From positions 434,001-498,000 of the forward strand of contig NZ_QYZP01000003.1 of NCBI RefSeq assembly GCF_003595215.1: a stretch of 64,000 nt of DNA. Direction: 5' to 3'. The stretch comes from Nesterenkonia natronophila. Lineage in GTDB: Bacteria; Actinomycetota; Actinomycetes; Actinomycetales; Micrococcaceae. The position numbers and the translations under genes were made by a program. The notes beneath the pieces were generated by a model. It ran no database searches, had not been told where the DNA came from, and saw only the letters and a list, made by a program, of their open reading frames with translations. Positions 51,103 to 62,377 of this stretch are shown here, piece by piece (position 1 is the stretch's first letter; each line of letters begins with the position of its first letter).

Positions 51103-52170
51103 TTAATCTGAAAGGTAGTCGCCGAGCGTGCCGTCCTGCATCGCCTGCGAGATCTCTGCCTGAGCCTCGGTGTCCTGGTACCAGATCCACTGTCCGTCGG
51201 GGGATGTCCCCGAGCCGCCGTTGGGGAGCGTGGCGAACTGAATGTCGCCCGTTGCATCGCGGGCGTCCCAGACAAGTGATGCTGCACGCGAAGCGGTGAG
51301 GTCAGGATCCGTGATCAGGTGTGATGCGAAAGTGGAGACCATATTGTTTGTTTGGATGGGATTGGCCAAGTTCGACGGCGAGGCCGACTCCTCGATGACA
51401 GCGCGAATGAAAGCATGCTGATTGCGGATACGCTGCAGGTCACCGTCCGGGAAGGTGCTGCGGTGCCTGACAAAGCTCAGTGCCTGATCGGCGTCCATGA
51501 ACTGCTCCCCCGGAGTGAACGTGTAGCCCTCCGAAGTGGAGAACGGCTCCGAGTATCCAGAGTCCACGGTCACCCCGCCGAGCTCCTCGACGAGGCCGAC
51601 GAAGCCGAGGAGGTCCACCGCGGTGACATGGTCGATGCGAACATCCAGCAGATCCTCCACCGTGGCCCGGGCGAGCCAGTGGCCCTGATCCCCACCGAGA
51701 GCGAGGCCTGCGTTGACCTTATGCCAGCCGTGTCCGCCCGGGACCTCCACCCACAAGTCACGGGGGATGGACATGACCTGAACGGAGTCCCCTGATTCCG
51801 GTATGTGGATCAGCATCATTGTGTCGCTTCGTCCACCGCCGGGGACCCGTGGAAGATCCTCGTCCTCGCCGGATCCTCCGCCGGCGTCGGTGCCGAGCAG
51901 CAGAACGTTGGTGGCATCTGTCTCCTCCGGTCGCTCATCCTCGGCCAATCCGAGGGAATCCGAACCGGGGTCCGCCTCCGCAAAGTGCGTGACGTTGGAG
52001 CCATAGGAACGCTGGAGACTGAACAGGTAGATGCCAGCAGCCAGCAGGGCCATTATCACCAGCAGCGCGGCACCGCCCAGAATCCACCGTGAACCGCGAC
52101 GTCGCGTCCGACGAGGCGAGTCATCATCGTCATAAACGAAGAACTGATCAGCGGGTCCGGCTGCGGTCAT
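51103..52170 (-). CDS. LytR-CpsA-Psr (LCP) family protein
   Basis: A 355-residue membrane-anchored glycopolymer-peptidoglycan ligase of the LCP family. One transmembrane helix covers about residues 29-50, after a cytoplasmic DDDDS/RRTRRR tail. The extracellular LCP domain has NVLLLGTDAG, RSDTMMLIHIPES, SIPRDLWVEVPG and LSFVRHRSTFPDGD followed by RIRNQHAF. ATG 52170 has AGGAG seven bases upstream. It is the first gene of the minus-strand run that ends with another LCP protein and a GT2 enzyme. It is divergent from the DUF3515 lipoprotein. Confidence 0.9.
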   Translation of the reverse strand: MTAAGPADQFFVYDDDDSPRRTRRRGSRWILGGAALLVIMALLAAGIYLFSLQRSYGSNVTHFAEADPGSDSLGLAEDERPEETDATNVLLLGTDAGGGSGEDEDLPRVPGGGRSDTMMLIHIPESGDSVQVMSIPRDLWVEVPGGHGWHKVNAGLALGGDQGHWLARATVEDLLDVRIDHVTAVDLLGFVGLVEELGGVTVDSGYSEPFSTSEGYTFTPGEQFMDADQALSFVRHRSTFPDGDLQRIRNQHAFIRAVIEESASPSNLANPIQTNNMVSTFASHLITDPDLTASRAASLVWDARDATGDIQFATLPNGGSGTSPDGQWIWYQDTEAQAEISQAMQDGTLGDYLSD

Positions 52171-52238
52171 GGGACGTCTCCTGAGTGCGCGTACGGTGCA
52201 GATAGCACCATGTGGACTATTCCTACAGAATAGGACAC

Positions 52239-52778
52239 ATGCATCGAAAGTTGTCTCTTATACCCGCGACACCCCGGCACCGCCACTTCTGCGCCGCTGC
52301 GGCAGCCCTGGTGGGGCTGGTGGGCTGCACCTCGGCCTACTCAGTGGAGCCGGCAGCGGAAGCCCACCACCCTGACTGCGCTGACGTGATGCTGAGCCTT
52401 CCGGAACAGGTGGGCGATTACGAGCAGCGCCGAAGCTCCTCCCAAGCGACCGCTGCGTGGGGCGATCCTGCAGCCGTGGTGCTGCGCTGCGGAGTGGAGC
52501 CGATCGGACCCACTGAACATCCCTGCGTCTCTCCTGCGGGCGTGGACTGGGTGTGGATCGAACACGATGATCACACTCAACTCATCAGTTTCGGCCGGGA
52601 CCCCTCGGTCGAGCTTCTCCTCGACCAGGACTACATCAGCGAGTCAAGCATGATGGATGTCCAAGCGGCATTGTCCGGTCCTGTCCAGGAGATCGATCAG
52701 GATCGTGAGTGCCTGCCTATCGACCAGGAGCAGGCAGATCCTTTGGAGGATGAATCCGGCGACACCGGCTCAACCTGA
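52239..52778 (+). CDS. DUF3515-like lipoprotein
   Basis: A 179-residue protein resembling the actinobacterial DUF3515 family. A basic N-terminus and hydrophobic segment end in the lipobox LVGC (in AALVGLVGCTSAYS), so it is probably a lipoprotein exported and anchored to the outer leaflet of the membrane. The mature part has further cysteines (HPDCADVML, RCGVEP, HPCVSP) that may form disulfides. The C-terminus is acidic. ATG 52239 follows a weak AATAGGA; GTG 52212 is a less likely start. The function is unknown. Confidence 0.8.
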   Translation: MHRKLSLIPATPRHRHFCAAAAALVGLVGCTSAYSVEPAAEAHHPDCADVMLSLPEQVGDYEQRRSSSQATAAWGDPAAVVLRCGVEPIGPTEHPCVSPAGVDWVWIEHDDHTQLISFGRDPSVELLLDQDYISESSMMDVQAALSGPVQEIDQDRECLPIDQEQADPLEDESGDTGST

Positions 52779-52803
52779 TCTGCAATCGAGCTGGTTCCCG
52801 GGA

Positions 52804-53739
52804 CTAGAAGAGCGCGGTGGCGAGCTTCTTCCGTGCAGCAGCTACCCGCGGGTCGGTGTCCCCAACAATGCTGAACAGCTCCACAAGATGTTTCCGCGCA
52901 GTCTCGCGCCCCTCTCCTGGGTGCGTCTGAATGAAGCGAATGAGACGGAGAAACGCGTCTTCGACGTGACCTCCGAGTACGTCAACGTCCGCCACATCAG
53001 TTTGAGCCTGTACATCATCCAGGTTCTCGGCAGCGCGTTGACGCACTTCCGCCACGTCGACATCTTGGGTCCGCCTCATCAGACGCACCTGAGCGAGTCC
53101 CAACTTGGCTTCGGAATCGTCCGGCTTCTCCTTCAACGCCTCTGAAAAAGCTTCAGCTGCTCCTGCATAGTCCCCGTTTTCCAAGGCCTCCTGGGCTTTG
53201 CGGTGCAGCGGCGGCAGCTCAGGCTCAGTCTCCGGCTCCTCGCCTCCGCGCTGGGACTGTGGCGGCACCGTGCCGGTGACTCCATTCTGCGTGGCCAACT
53301 GCAAGATCTGGGTGACGACCTGGGGCAGCTGCTCCACCGGGGCGGAGGAGTCGAACTCCCCAATCGGTTGACCGGAGAGGAATGCAGTCACGACGGGGAG
53401 TTTGCCGGCCTGCTCCGCGACCTCCGGTGCCGAGGCGGCGTTGATAGTTGCCATGACAATCCGTCCCTGGTGGGAATCCACCGCGCGTTCCAATGTGGAG
53501 ACGAACTGCTGAGAAGTGGCGTCAGCGCCGTGGATAAGCACCAGCGCCGGCACTTGAGCGGAGAGCTGAACGATCTGCTGCAGCTGCTGCGGCGCGACGG
53601 CGATCACCCAGGAGTCCTGAGCGCCTTTCGCCTGGTGAGCGGCCCCGCCATCCTGGCCTGAACTCTCTGCCAGTGCAGAGAGGTCTACTGCGCCATGGGC
53701 GTTGACGGAACGGTCGTTGGCTGAGGGATTCTCATTCAT
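52804..53739 (-). CDS. Thioredoxin-fold and TPR protein (CnoX/YbbN-like)
   Basis: A 311-residue protein with a thioredoxin-like N-terminal part (about residues 45-150; PALVLIHGADATSQQF at the place of the active site). A TPR-like helical C-terminus contains LENGDYAGAAEAFSEALKEKPDDSEAKLGLAQV. The CXXC redox pair is absent, as in many actinobacterial members, so it is probably a holdase-type chaperone rather than an oxidoreductase. E. coli CnoX protects proteins from hypochlorite, but this function is not proven here. It lies 35 bp after the large membrane protein gene on the same strand. Confidence 0.85.
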   Translation of the reverse strand: MNENPSANDRSVNAHGAVDLSALAESSGQDGGAAHQAKGAQDSWVIAVAPQQLQQIVQLSAQVPALVLIHGADATSQQFVSTLERAVDSHQGRIVMATINAASAPEVAEQAGKLPVVTAFLSGQPIGEFDSSAPVEQLPQVVTQILQLATQNGVTGTVPPQSQRGGEEPETEPELPPLHRKAQEALENGDYAGAAEAFSEALKEKPDDSEAKLGLAQVRLMRRTQDVDVAEVRQRAAENLDDVQAQTDVADVDVLGGHVEDAFLRLIRFIQTHPGEGRETARKHLVELFSIVGDTDPRVAAARKKLATALF

Positions 53740-53774
53740 CGCTTGTTATCCTACCGCTCCAACCTTCCGGCGTC

Positions 53775-55889
53775 CTAGTAGTCGTCGAACCCCTCCGGAG
53801 TGTTGATTTCGGCGTCGGAGATCAGATTGTCTACTCCCACGAGCACCACCTCTTCCTCGGAGTCCTCGGGCGGAATGTGCAGGACCACAAATTCGCGGGA
53901 GGTGATGCGAGTCGGGAAGGTGGTCCAATCCGTCCCCACGATCTCCACGACCAGGTCATGTTCGAGGAAGATAGTGTCGCCGTCGCCTATCGGCGACATC
54001 TCCATCGTCATGTCGAACGATCCAGCGACCACCACTGTTCCGTCGGGGAGCTCAAGGGCAGACGCGTCGTCGAGGTCGACCTCAGGGTTGACGAACTCAA
54101 TCTCTGTATCGTCGGCGGCCTCAGTGAGCTCGTCGTGGTACTCATGCAGGGCGTCGATGTAGACGCTCTCTGCCATCTGCTCACCGAAGTCGTGGTCCTC
54201 ATCAACGAACCAGCGCGACACTCCCTGCAGGGCGGCTGCGGGGGTGCCAGAGTCCTCAGCATCCCCAGGTGAGACGACAGAGACGCCGCCCTGCTCGGCA
54301 GACACGGCTGGGAACTCGGTGCCCGGCGCCATCATCGCGGTGTGAACGAGCTTGTAGTTCTCACGAGCTGTGGCCTGCTCAATGATGAGCACCTGTGGGA
54401 CTTCTGCATCCGAGTGTTCAACGATCACGACAGCTTGACGGGGAAAATCGGTGTCCCCGGTCACGGCAGCGGAGAGCACCTCGGTGCCGATAGGCGTCGG
54501 CATGGAGGTTTCAGCCAGGTCATAGTTGCGGTAGGCGAGTTCACGGTAGTCCAGCGCATCACCGGCGACGCGATCCTCCAGCAGCTCAGCGTCGCGCTCC
54601 TCATCTGCATTCTCGACTGTCTGAGCTATGTCTTCCATAATGCTCTCCAGCTGAGAGCTCAGCAGCACAGAATAACCTTCAGAAGGCACTTCACCTTCGA
54701 TGCCGGTCTCTTCGTCCGCCTCGTTGTCTTCCTCAAGTTCTTCTGCGTCCACATCAGCCGGGGCGTCCTGTTGGACCTCGCTGTCCTCATCCTCCTCCGG
54801 GTCGTCCTCACCGTTGTCGGCGTGCGCGGGCCCGGCGAGCCCCAACCCGGACGCGAGTGCCACCAGTACGGCAAGCACAGCAGCAAACGGCGATCTTCCG
54901 CCTCCGAGGCGGTCGCGCAGCCCCTTGGCCCAGCCAGAGAGCCTCTCACTGTCGTCATGGGTGGCCGGAGCCTGATCATCGGGAGCGTTCATGGGCCCGG
55001 CGTCGTCGTCTTCGTCAACGTCTTGCTCATCGACGGGGTCGTTCACGGTCTCAGGGTGCTCGACTGCCGTGACCTCAGTCGTTGAGTATGCGCCAGCTGC
55101 ACCAGGCGCAGAGTCTTCCACAGCTGGCTCCTCAGCGACTTCTGCCGGCGCGCTCCCTGCTGGAACGAATTCCTGTGTCGCATCCTCCTCTCCCGGTGCG
55201 GGCGCATCAGTAGGATTCATCTCCCCCGCTGCGGGAGCGGCCGGGGCCGCGGATGTCGCTTGGGCATTCCTCCTCCGACGCGGCCCACCGACGGCCCAGT
55301 AGAAGAGTCCCAGCGCCAGAAGAATGACCAGCGCGCCACTGACCAGCAGAGCAATGCCGCCGGTGGGTGAGTAGGTGACGGTTTCTGTGGTGGTGATGGC
55401 CGCAGGCGCTGGCTCATCGCCCTCCCGATAAATCAGAAGTGCCCAATCACCTTCTTCATCTGGAGTGTCCCAGCGGTAAGGCATCTCTCCTTCTGCGGTC
55501 TCGACGCTGACCCAAAGGTCAGAATCCGTGGGCTCCGGCACGTCCGTCTCACCGTCGATGTACTCGGCCGTGATTCTCGACGGATCCTCCGGGTCCTCGG
55601 ATGCCTCGAAACCGGTTACACGGTTATGGGCGGCGTCGTCGAGCCACGCTTCGACATCATAGGTGCGGCCCAGGGCAATGAGGTACTCGCCCTCGGCCTC
55701 GATTGTGAATTCGTCGCGGCCCGCTTCGGCGTCGATTACATCGTTGGTCACCACGGTGAAGGGTGCATCCTCCGCGCCTTCGGTCTCCACGACATGGGTC
55801 TCTTCGGTCTCAGCTGTCAGCTGGCTAATGCCCAAGCCGAGCAGCGCCAAGCCGGCGGCGAAAGCTATGATGGCGTAAACGAATCGCAC
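53775..55889 (-). CDS. Acidic multi-segment membrane protein with internal signal-like segment
   Basis: A 704-residue protein I cannot assign to a named family with certainty; the C-terminal half resembles actinobacterial domains of unknown function. It has a hydrophobic N-terminal segment (residues 3-24) and a beta-rich extracellular-looking region to about 175. A transmembrane helix follows (177-201) ending in PRRRR, then a long acidic Pro/Ala/Glu-rich linker. The next segment, 333-357, ends GLAGPAHAD and looks exactly like a Sec signal peptide with an AXA cleavage site before Asp358. After an acidic stretch (358-400) comes a second folded domain (about 405-704). The start is GTG 55889 with AAGGA upstream. 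Confidence 0.75.
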   Translation of the reverse strand: MRFVYAIIAFAAGLALLGLGISQLTAETEETHVVETEGAEDAPFTVVTNDVIDAEAGRDEFTIEAEGEYLIALGRTYDVEAWLDDAAHNRVTGFEASEDPEDPSRITAEYIDGETDVPEPTDSDLWVSVETAEGEMPYRWDTPDEEGDWALLIYREGDEPAPAAITTTETVTYSPTGGIALLVSGALVILLALGLFYWAVGGPRRRRNAQATSAAPAAPAAGEMNPTDAPAPGEEDATQEFVPAGSAPAEVAEEPAVEDSAPGAAGAYSTTEVTAVEHPETVNDPVDEQDVDEDDDAGPMNAPDDQAPATHDDSERLSGWAKGLRDRLGGGRSPFAAVLAVLVALASGLGLAGPAHADNGEDDPEEDEDSEVQQDAPADVDAEELEEDNEADEETGIEGEVPSEGYSVLLSSQLESIMEDIAQTVENADEERDAELLEDRVAGDALDYRELAYRNYDLAETSMPTPIGTEVLSAAVTGDTDFPRQAVVIVEHSDAEVPQVLIIEQATARENYKLVHTAMMAPGTEFPAVSAEQGGVSVVSPGDAEDSGTPAAALQGVSRWFVDEDHDFGEQMAESVYIDALHEYHDELTEAADDTEIEFVNPEVDLDDASALELPDGTVVVAGSFDMTMEMSPIGDGDTIFLEHDLVVEIVGTDWTTFPTRITSREFVVLHIPPEDSEEEVVLVGVDNLISDAEINTPEGFDDY

Positions 55890-56032
55890 GGGGATGTTGT
55901 CCTTAGATTTGGCGGAGCGGGGCGTCAGTCACCCCGAACATTGGCGTCCAACGCACTAGAATACAGAAGATAACGATATGGTTACAATTCAGCCTATTCT
56001 CAGGTCGCTGAGTGCTCTGACAGAATAGCCAC

Positions 56033-56341
56033 GTGGCGAAAGGTGGACGACGACGTGGCAGCTCCAAGTGGCAGCAGCAGCGACGACCGCTGAACGCTGA
56101 TTCCCTGGCACCGGGAGGTCTCAGCTCCGGCCGGGTCAAGCGCCGCGATGGTGAGTACTATGTGCGGCGCATCTCAGGCTCTGCAGCCTTTAAAGAGTAC
56201 ACCTGCCCAGCCTGCCGGCTTCCCATCAACGCAGGAACGGCCCATGTGGTGGCTTGGCGAGCTGATTGGATTCTGGGTGATGACAATGCGGCCTCCGAAC
56301 GTCGACATTGGCACACACACTGTTGGAGAATCTCAGGATAG
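56033..56341 (+). CDS. Small Cys/His protein of actinobacterial type
   Basis: A 102-residue basic protein. The N-terminus is rich in Arg, Gly and Gln (AKGGRRRGSSKWQQQRR), and the C-terminus has YTCPACRLPINAG and, about 30 residues later, HWHTHCW, together a possible zinc site of CXXC and H/C type. Similar small proteins in Streptomyces are annotated ATP/GTP-binding without experimental support. GTG 56033 is the start. It is divergent from the 704-residue protein (143 bp) and converges on nucS (25 bp apart). Confidence 0.72.
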   Translation: MAKGGRRRGSSKWQQQRRPLNADSLAPGGLSSGRVKRRDGEYYVRRISGSAAFKEYTCPACRLPINAGTAHVVAWRADWILGDDNAASERRHWHTHCWRISG

Positions 56342-56366
56342 CTCGACTCCAGCACGGCTGCCAGGC

Positions 56367-57059
56367 TCAGAAGAGCCGGGGAGCGCCAGACTCTTCCCCC
56401 TTCATGTCTTCGTAATCCAGCACCACGCAGCGAATTCCGCGATCCTCCGCAAGCGTGCGGGCCTGGGGTCTTATCTGTTGTGCGGCGAAGACACCGGCCA
56501 CCGGCGAGAGCAGCGGATCCCTGTTCAACAGCTCCAGATAGCGCGTGAGCTGCTCGACGCCGTCAATATCGCCGCGGCGCTTCAGCTCCACCGCGACCAC
56601 TCCGTTGGGGCCTCTGGCCAGAATGTCCACGGGGCCGATGGGGGTAGCGTGTTCCCTCCGGATGAGCGTATGGCCATCACCCAGCCGCTCGATCTGCTCA
56701 GCCAGCAGACGCTGCAGGTCTGCCTCCACCCCGTCTTTGACCAAACCTGGGTCCGAGCCCAGTTCATGGGCTGTATCGTGATGAAACTCCGAGATCAGGA
56801 TGTTCAGCTGGTCATCGGTCTTCTCAGCGGAGACAGTCCACACCTCCTGAATCCCAGCCCGGGCCTGATGCTCATCGGGTGCAGCAACTTTCAGGACGGC
56901 CGGGGGGGACATCCAGTTGAGCGGCTTATAAGAACCGCCGTCAGAGTGGATCAGCACGGCACCATCGGCTTTGATCATGACGAGCCGCTTAGCCAACGCT
57001 AGATGCGCGTTCAAACGCCCAGAATAGTGCACGGAGCAGCTGGCAATGACTAATCGCAC
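56367..57059 (-). CDS. nucS: Endonuclease NucS (EndoMS), mismatch-specific
   Basis: A 230-residue endonuclease that replaces MutS/MutL for mismatch repair in most Actinobacteria and many Archaea, cutting both strands at G-T, G-G and T-T mismatches. The PD-(D/E)XK-type catalytic residues are in [20 protein letters not shown] (Asp, Glu and Lys). The C-terminal tail PRLF resembles the sliding-clamp-binding motif of the family. The start is GTG 57059 with AGGA upstream. It follows the atp operon after a strong hairpin, so it probably has a separate transcript. Confidence 0.95.
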   Translation of the reverse strand: MRLVIASCSVHYSGRLNAHLALAKRLVMIKADGAVLIHSDGGSYKPLNWMSPPAVLKVAAPDEHQARAGIQEVWTVSAEKTDDQLNILISEFHHDTAHELGSDPGLVKDGVEADLQRLLAEQIERLGDGHTLIRREHATPIGPVDILARGPNGVVAVELKRRGDIDGVEQLTRYLELLNRDPLLSPVAGVFAAQQIRPQARTLAEDRGIRCVVLDYEDMKGEESGAPRLF

Positions 57060-57102
57060 GGTTATTGATCCTATCGGAGAACTGCACAGCGGGGTCTCAA
57101 CG

Positions 57103-57138
57103 AACTGGTGGCCCCGGCATGCGCCGGAGCCACCAGTT
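57103..57138 (-). terminator. Terminator hairpin after atpC
   Basis: A 16-bp stem with one mismatched pair (arms 57103-57118 and 57123-57138; AACTGGTGGC repeated inverted) and the loop ATGC. It lies 25 bp beyond the atpC stop and 43 bp before the nucS start. The T-run is weak, as in many actinobacterial terminators, but the stem is very GC-rich. It probably ends the ATP synthase transcript. Confidence 0.8.
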
Positions 57139-57163
57139 CTGCCAGCGAGTGAAAATCTCCCGA

Positions 57164-57427
57164 TCAGTCAGTTACGTCTGCCTCGTCGGCGACGACTGTG
57201 ATCTTATCCGAGTCAACGGAGAAGAAGCCTCCCTTGACGTACGCCTTCACGGTGGGCCCCTCCACCGGCTCAATGGTGAGGTCTCCCTGAGCCAGGAGAG
57301 CGAGGAAAGGCGAGTGTCCAGGCAGGATGCCGATATCACCCTCTACGGTGCGGCCGGTCAAGGACCTCGCCTCACCGGACCACACTGCGTGATCCGCAGC
57401 AACAACCTGTACATCGAGAGTGGCCAT
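57164..57427 (-). CDS. atpC: ATP synthase epsilon subunit, beta-sandwich only
   Basis: An 87-residue epsilon subunit of the F1 central stalk. The visible part ([54 protein letters not shown]) is the N-terminal beta-sandwich only. The C-terminal two-helix domain, about 40 residues that inhibit ATP hydrolysis in other bacteria, is missing. The stop is followed by a terminator, and only about 100 bp remain before nucS, so a lost frame is not likely. Short epsilon subunits occur in other Micrococcales and Bifidobacteria. ATG 57427 lies just after the atpD stop. Confidence 0.93.
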   Translation of the reverse strand: MATLDVQVVAADHAVWSGEARSLTGRTVEGDIGILPGHSPFLALLAQGDLTIEPVEGPTVKAYVKGGFFSVDSDKITVVADEADVTD

Positions 57428-57432
57428 CAGGA

Positions 57433-59797
<2,365 letters not shown>

Positions 59798-59838
59798 GCT
59801 TGTCCTTCCTTAGTTCATGTCGAAGAGTTCTGCCACAC

Positions 59839-61467
59839 TCACTTGGAGGCGGGGATCTCTTCCTGCTCGATGTCCTCGTCAGAAAGCGCCTCAGCGGTCT
59901 CATTGCCGACCAGTGACTCTGCCCCTTCGGAGTGGAAATTTCGCTTGAAAGTCTCAATTTCCGCATTGAGCGTGTTCATGGTGTCGTCCTCGAGCTTGCC
60001 GGTGGAGGCGACGTTGGTCAGCACATCGGTCTTGCGGCGGAGGTGTTCGATCCATTCCGCCTCGAAACGCTTGATGTCTGCCAGTTCCACGTCGTCGAGG
60101 TGCCCCTGGGCTCCGGCCCAAATGGATACCACCTGCTCCTCAACGGGGAACGGGGTGTACTGCGGCTGCTTCAGCAGTTCCGTCTGTCGCTCACCCCGAG
60201 TCAGCTGCTGACGCGTTGCGGGATCTAGGTCGGAGGCGAACATGGCGAACGCCTGCATATCCCGGTACTGGGCCAGGTCCAGCTTCAGCGTGCCGGAGAC
60301 CTTCTTCATGGCCTTCACTTGAGCGGCTCCACCCACGCGGGAGACTGAGATGCCGACGTCGACAGCAGGGCGCTGGTTCGCGTTGAACAAGTCCGACTGC
60401 AGGAAGATCTGGCCGTCAGTGATCGAGATGACGTTGGTCGGAATATAGGCCGACACGTCGTTGGCCTTGGTCTCTACCATCGGCAGACCGGTCATCGACC
60501 CGGCACCGAGCTCGTCGGAGAGCTTGGCACAACGTTCCAATAGGCGGGAGTGCAGGTAGAACACGTCGCCGGGGAAAGCTTCCCGACCCGGCGGCCGACG
60601 AAGCAGCAGCGAGACTGCGCGGTATGCTTCCGCCTGCTTGGACAGGTCGTCAAAGATGATCAAAACGTGTTTGCCGCCGTACATCCAGTGCTGTCCAATG
60701 GCGGAGCCGGCGAACGGTGCCAGGTACTTGAAACCAGCTGGGTCAGACGCAGGTGATGCCACGATCGTGGTGTACTCGAGGGCCCCGCGGTCAGCCAAGG
60801 TCTGACGCACTGCGGCGATCGTAGAAGCCTTCTGTCCCACAGCCACGTAGATGCAGCGCACCTGCTTGTTCACATCGCCGGACTCCCAGTTCGCCTTCTG
60901 GTTGAGAATCGCATCGATTCCGATGGCGGTCTTTCCGGTCTGGCGGTCACCAATGATCAGCTGGCGCTGACCACGACCAATGGGGATCATTGCATCAATA
61001 GCTTTGATGCCCGTCTGCAGCGGCTCATGGACCGACTTGCGCTGCACCACTGACGGTGCCTGCAGCTCGAGCGCCCGACGTGACTCCGCCTCGATTGCAC
61101 CCATGTCATCAATCGGCGCGCCCAGCGGGTCCACCACGCGGCCCAGGAAGCTGTCGCCCACTGGAACGGAGAGCACCTCTCCTGTTCGGGTGACCTCCTG
61201 ACCTTCTTCGATACCTGCGAAGGCCCCGAGAACCACGACGCCGATTTCGCGAGTGTCGAGGTTCTGTGCCAAGCCCAATGTGCCGTCTTCGAAGCGAAGA
61301 AGTTCGTTCGACATGGTCGAGGGAAGACCCTCTACCCGTGCAATGCCGTCAGCCGCGGAGATCACGCGCCCCACCTCGGTGCGCTCGGCACCGCCCGGCT
61401 CATAAGACGCGGCGAACTCGTTCAAGGCGTTGCGGACGTCATCGGCATTGATGGTCAAATCAGCCAT
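59839..61467 (-). CDS. atpA: ATP synthase alpha subunit
   Basis: A 542-residue regulatory nucleotide-binding subunit of F1. The P-loop is [13 protein letters not shown], and the [18 protein letters not shown] and [23 protein letters not shown] regions are typical (only short parts are quoted). The C-terminus has a family-typical acidic extension (about 30 residues). ATG 61467 is chosen over the longer frame to 61560, which runs into atpH. The 82-bp gap to atpH is the largest in the F1 part of the operon. Confidence 0.97.
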   Translation of the reverse strand: MADLTINADDVRNALNEFAASYEPGGAERTEVGRVISAADGIARVEGLPSTMSNELLRFEDGTLGLAQNLDTREIGVVVLGAFAGIEEGQEVTRTGEVLSVPVGDSFLGRVVDPLGAPIDDMGAIEAESRRALELQAPSVVQRKSVHEPLQTGIKAIDAMIPIGRGQRQLIIGDRQTGKTAIGIDAILNQKANWESGDVNKQVRCIYVAVGQKASTIAAVRQTLADRGALEYTTIVASPASDPAGFKYLAPFAGSAIGQHWMYGGKHVLIIFDDLSKQAEAYRAVSLLLRRPPGREAFPGDVFYLHSRLLERCAKLSDELGAGSMTGLPMVETKANDVSAYIPTNVISITDGQIFLQSDLFNANQRPAVDVGISVSRVGGAAQVKAMKKVSGTLKLDLAQYRDMQAFAMFASDLDPATRQQLTRGERQTELLKQPQYTPFPVEEQVVSIWAGAQGHLDDVELADIKRFEAEWIEHLRRKTDVLTNVASTGKLEDDTMNTLNAEIETFKRNFHSEGAESLVGNETAEALSDEDIEQEEIPASK

Positions 61468-61549
61468 CTGCAGTCCCTGCTCTCCTCTATCAGTGGCCGT
61501 GTCCTGCACGGCCGTACGGGTCAAAAAGTTGTCTGTCGGGCTAGCTGAG

Positions 61550-62377
61550 CTAGCGGGCAATAGTGCGGTTCAGCTCGTTCAGTCGGGCGGCAACAGTGCT
61601 GTCAACCACTTCGTCGCCCACTTGGACTCGGATGCCCCCGACCACAGACGGGTCGACAACTACATCCAACTTCAGCTCCCTGCCGAAGTACTTGTCCAGA
61701 CTTGTCGACAGCTTGGTCAGGTAGGTACTGCCGAGATCCTTGGCCACAGTGACCTGTGCGATCCAGCGGTCCTGGCGCTTTGCAATCACTCCAGCAAAAC
61801 GTTCAACCAAGGCCGACGTCCGCAGTCCGCGCGGAGCGGTTACGGCACGATCAATCAGCAGTCGCGTTTCCGGGGAGGCATCGGCACTGAGCTGTGCTGC
61901 GAGCTTCTGCTTAGCTGAGGCTGGTGCCTGGTCCTGACTCAAAGCTCGCTGCAGATCGTGCGATTCAGCGATGGTCCGGCGAAAGGTCAGGAGTGCGGTC
62001 TCCAGATCCTCGAGACCTTGGAGACCCCGACTCTCCGCCTTCGCCGCGACAGCTATCACCGCGAGCGTCTCCACCGCATCACCCAAATCACGCTCGGTGC
62101 TCCAGCGCTGGGAGACTGCTGCCTCCAAGATTTGCAGCGTGGCCTGCTGCGCCTGGTGCGCGAACAAAGACCGAACGACTCCCACGCGGGCATTTGGCTC
62201 CCGAGAGGGGTCAGTCAGCGACCGACGCAGGGCCGCCGAGCCGTCCAACACATCGAGCGCGGTGAACAACTCATCGGCCACCGCCAGATCAGCTGCGGAG
62301 AGGATAGTCTCCAGCTCGCTCTGCAGCGTCTGCAGTGAGGCTCTGGACCGACTGGATCCGCTGAACTGCACTGCCAT
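61550..62377 (-). CDS. atpH: ATP synthase delta subunit
   Basis: A 275-residue subunit connecting F1 to the peripheral stalk. Like other actinobacterial delta subunits it is about 100 residues longer than that of E. coli, because of an N-terminal extension. The C-terminal block [20 protein letters not shown] and [17 protein letters not shown] is diagnostic. It is not fused to the b subunit as in mycobacteria. ATG 62377 overlaps the atpF stop by one base (TAATG). Confidence 0.95.
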   Translation of the reverse strand: MAVQFSGSSRSRASLQTLQSELETILSAADLAVADELFTALDVLDGSAALRRSLTDPSREPNARVGVVRSLFAHQAQQATLQILEAAVSQRWSTERDLGDAVETLAVIAVAAKAESRGLQGLEDLETALLTFRRTIAESHDLQRALSQDQAPASAKQKLAAQLSADASPETRLLIDRAVTAPRGLRTSALVERFAGVIAKRQDRWIAQVTVAKDLGSTYLTKLSTSLDKYFGRELKLDVVVDPSVVGGIRVQVGDEVVDSTVAARLNELNRTIAR

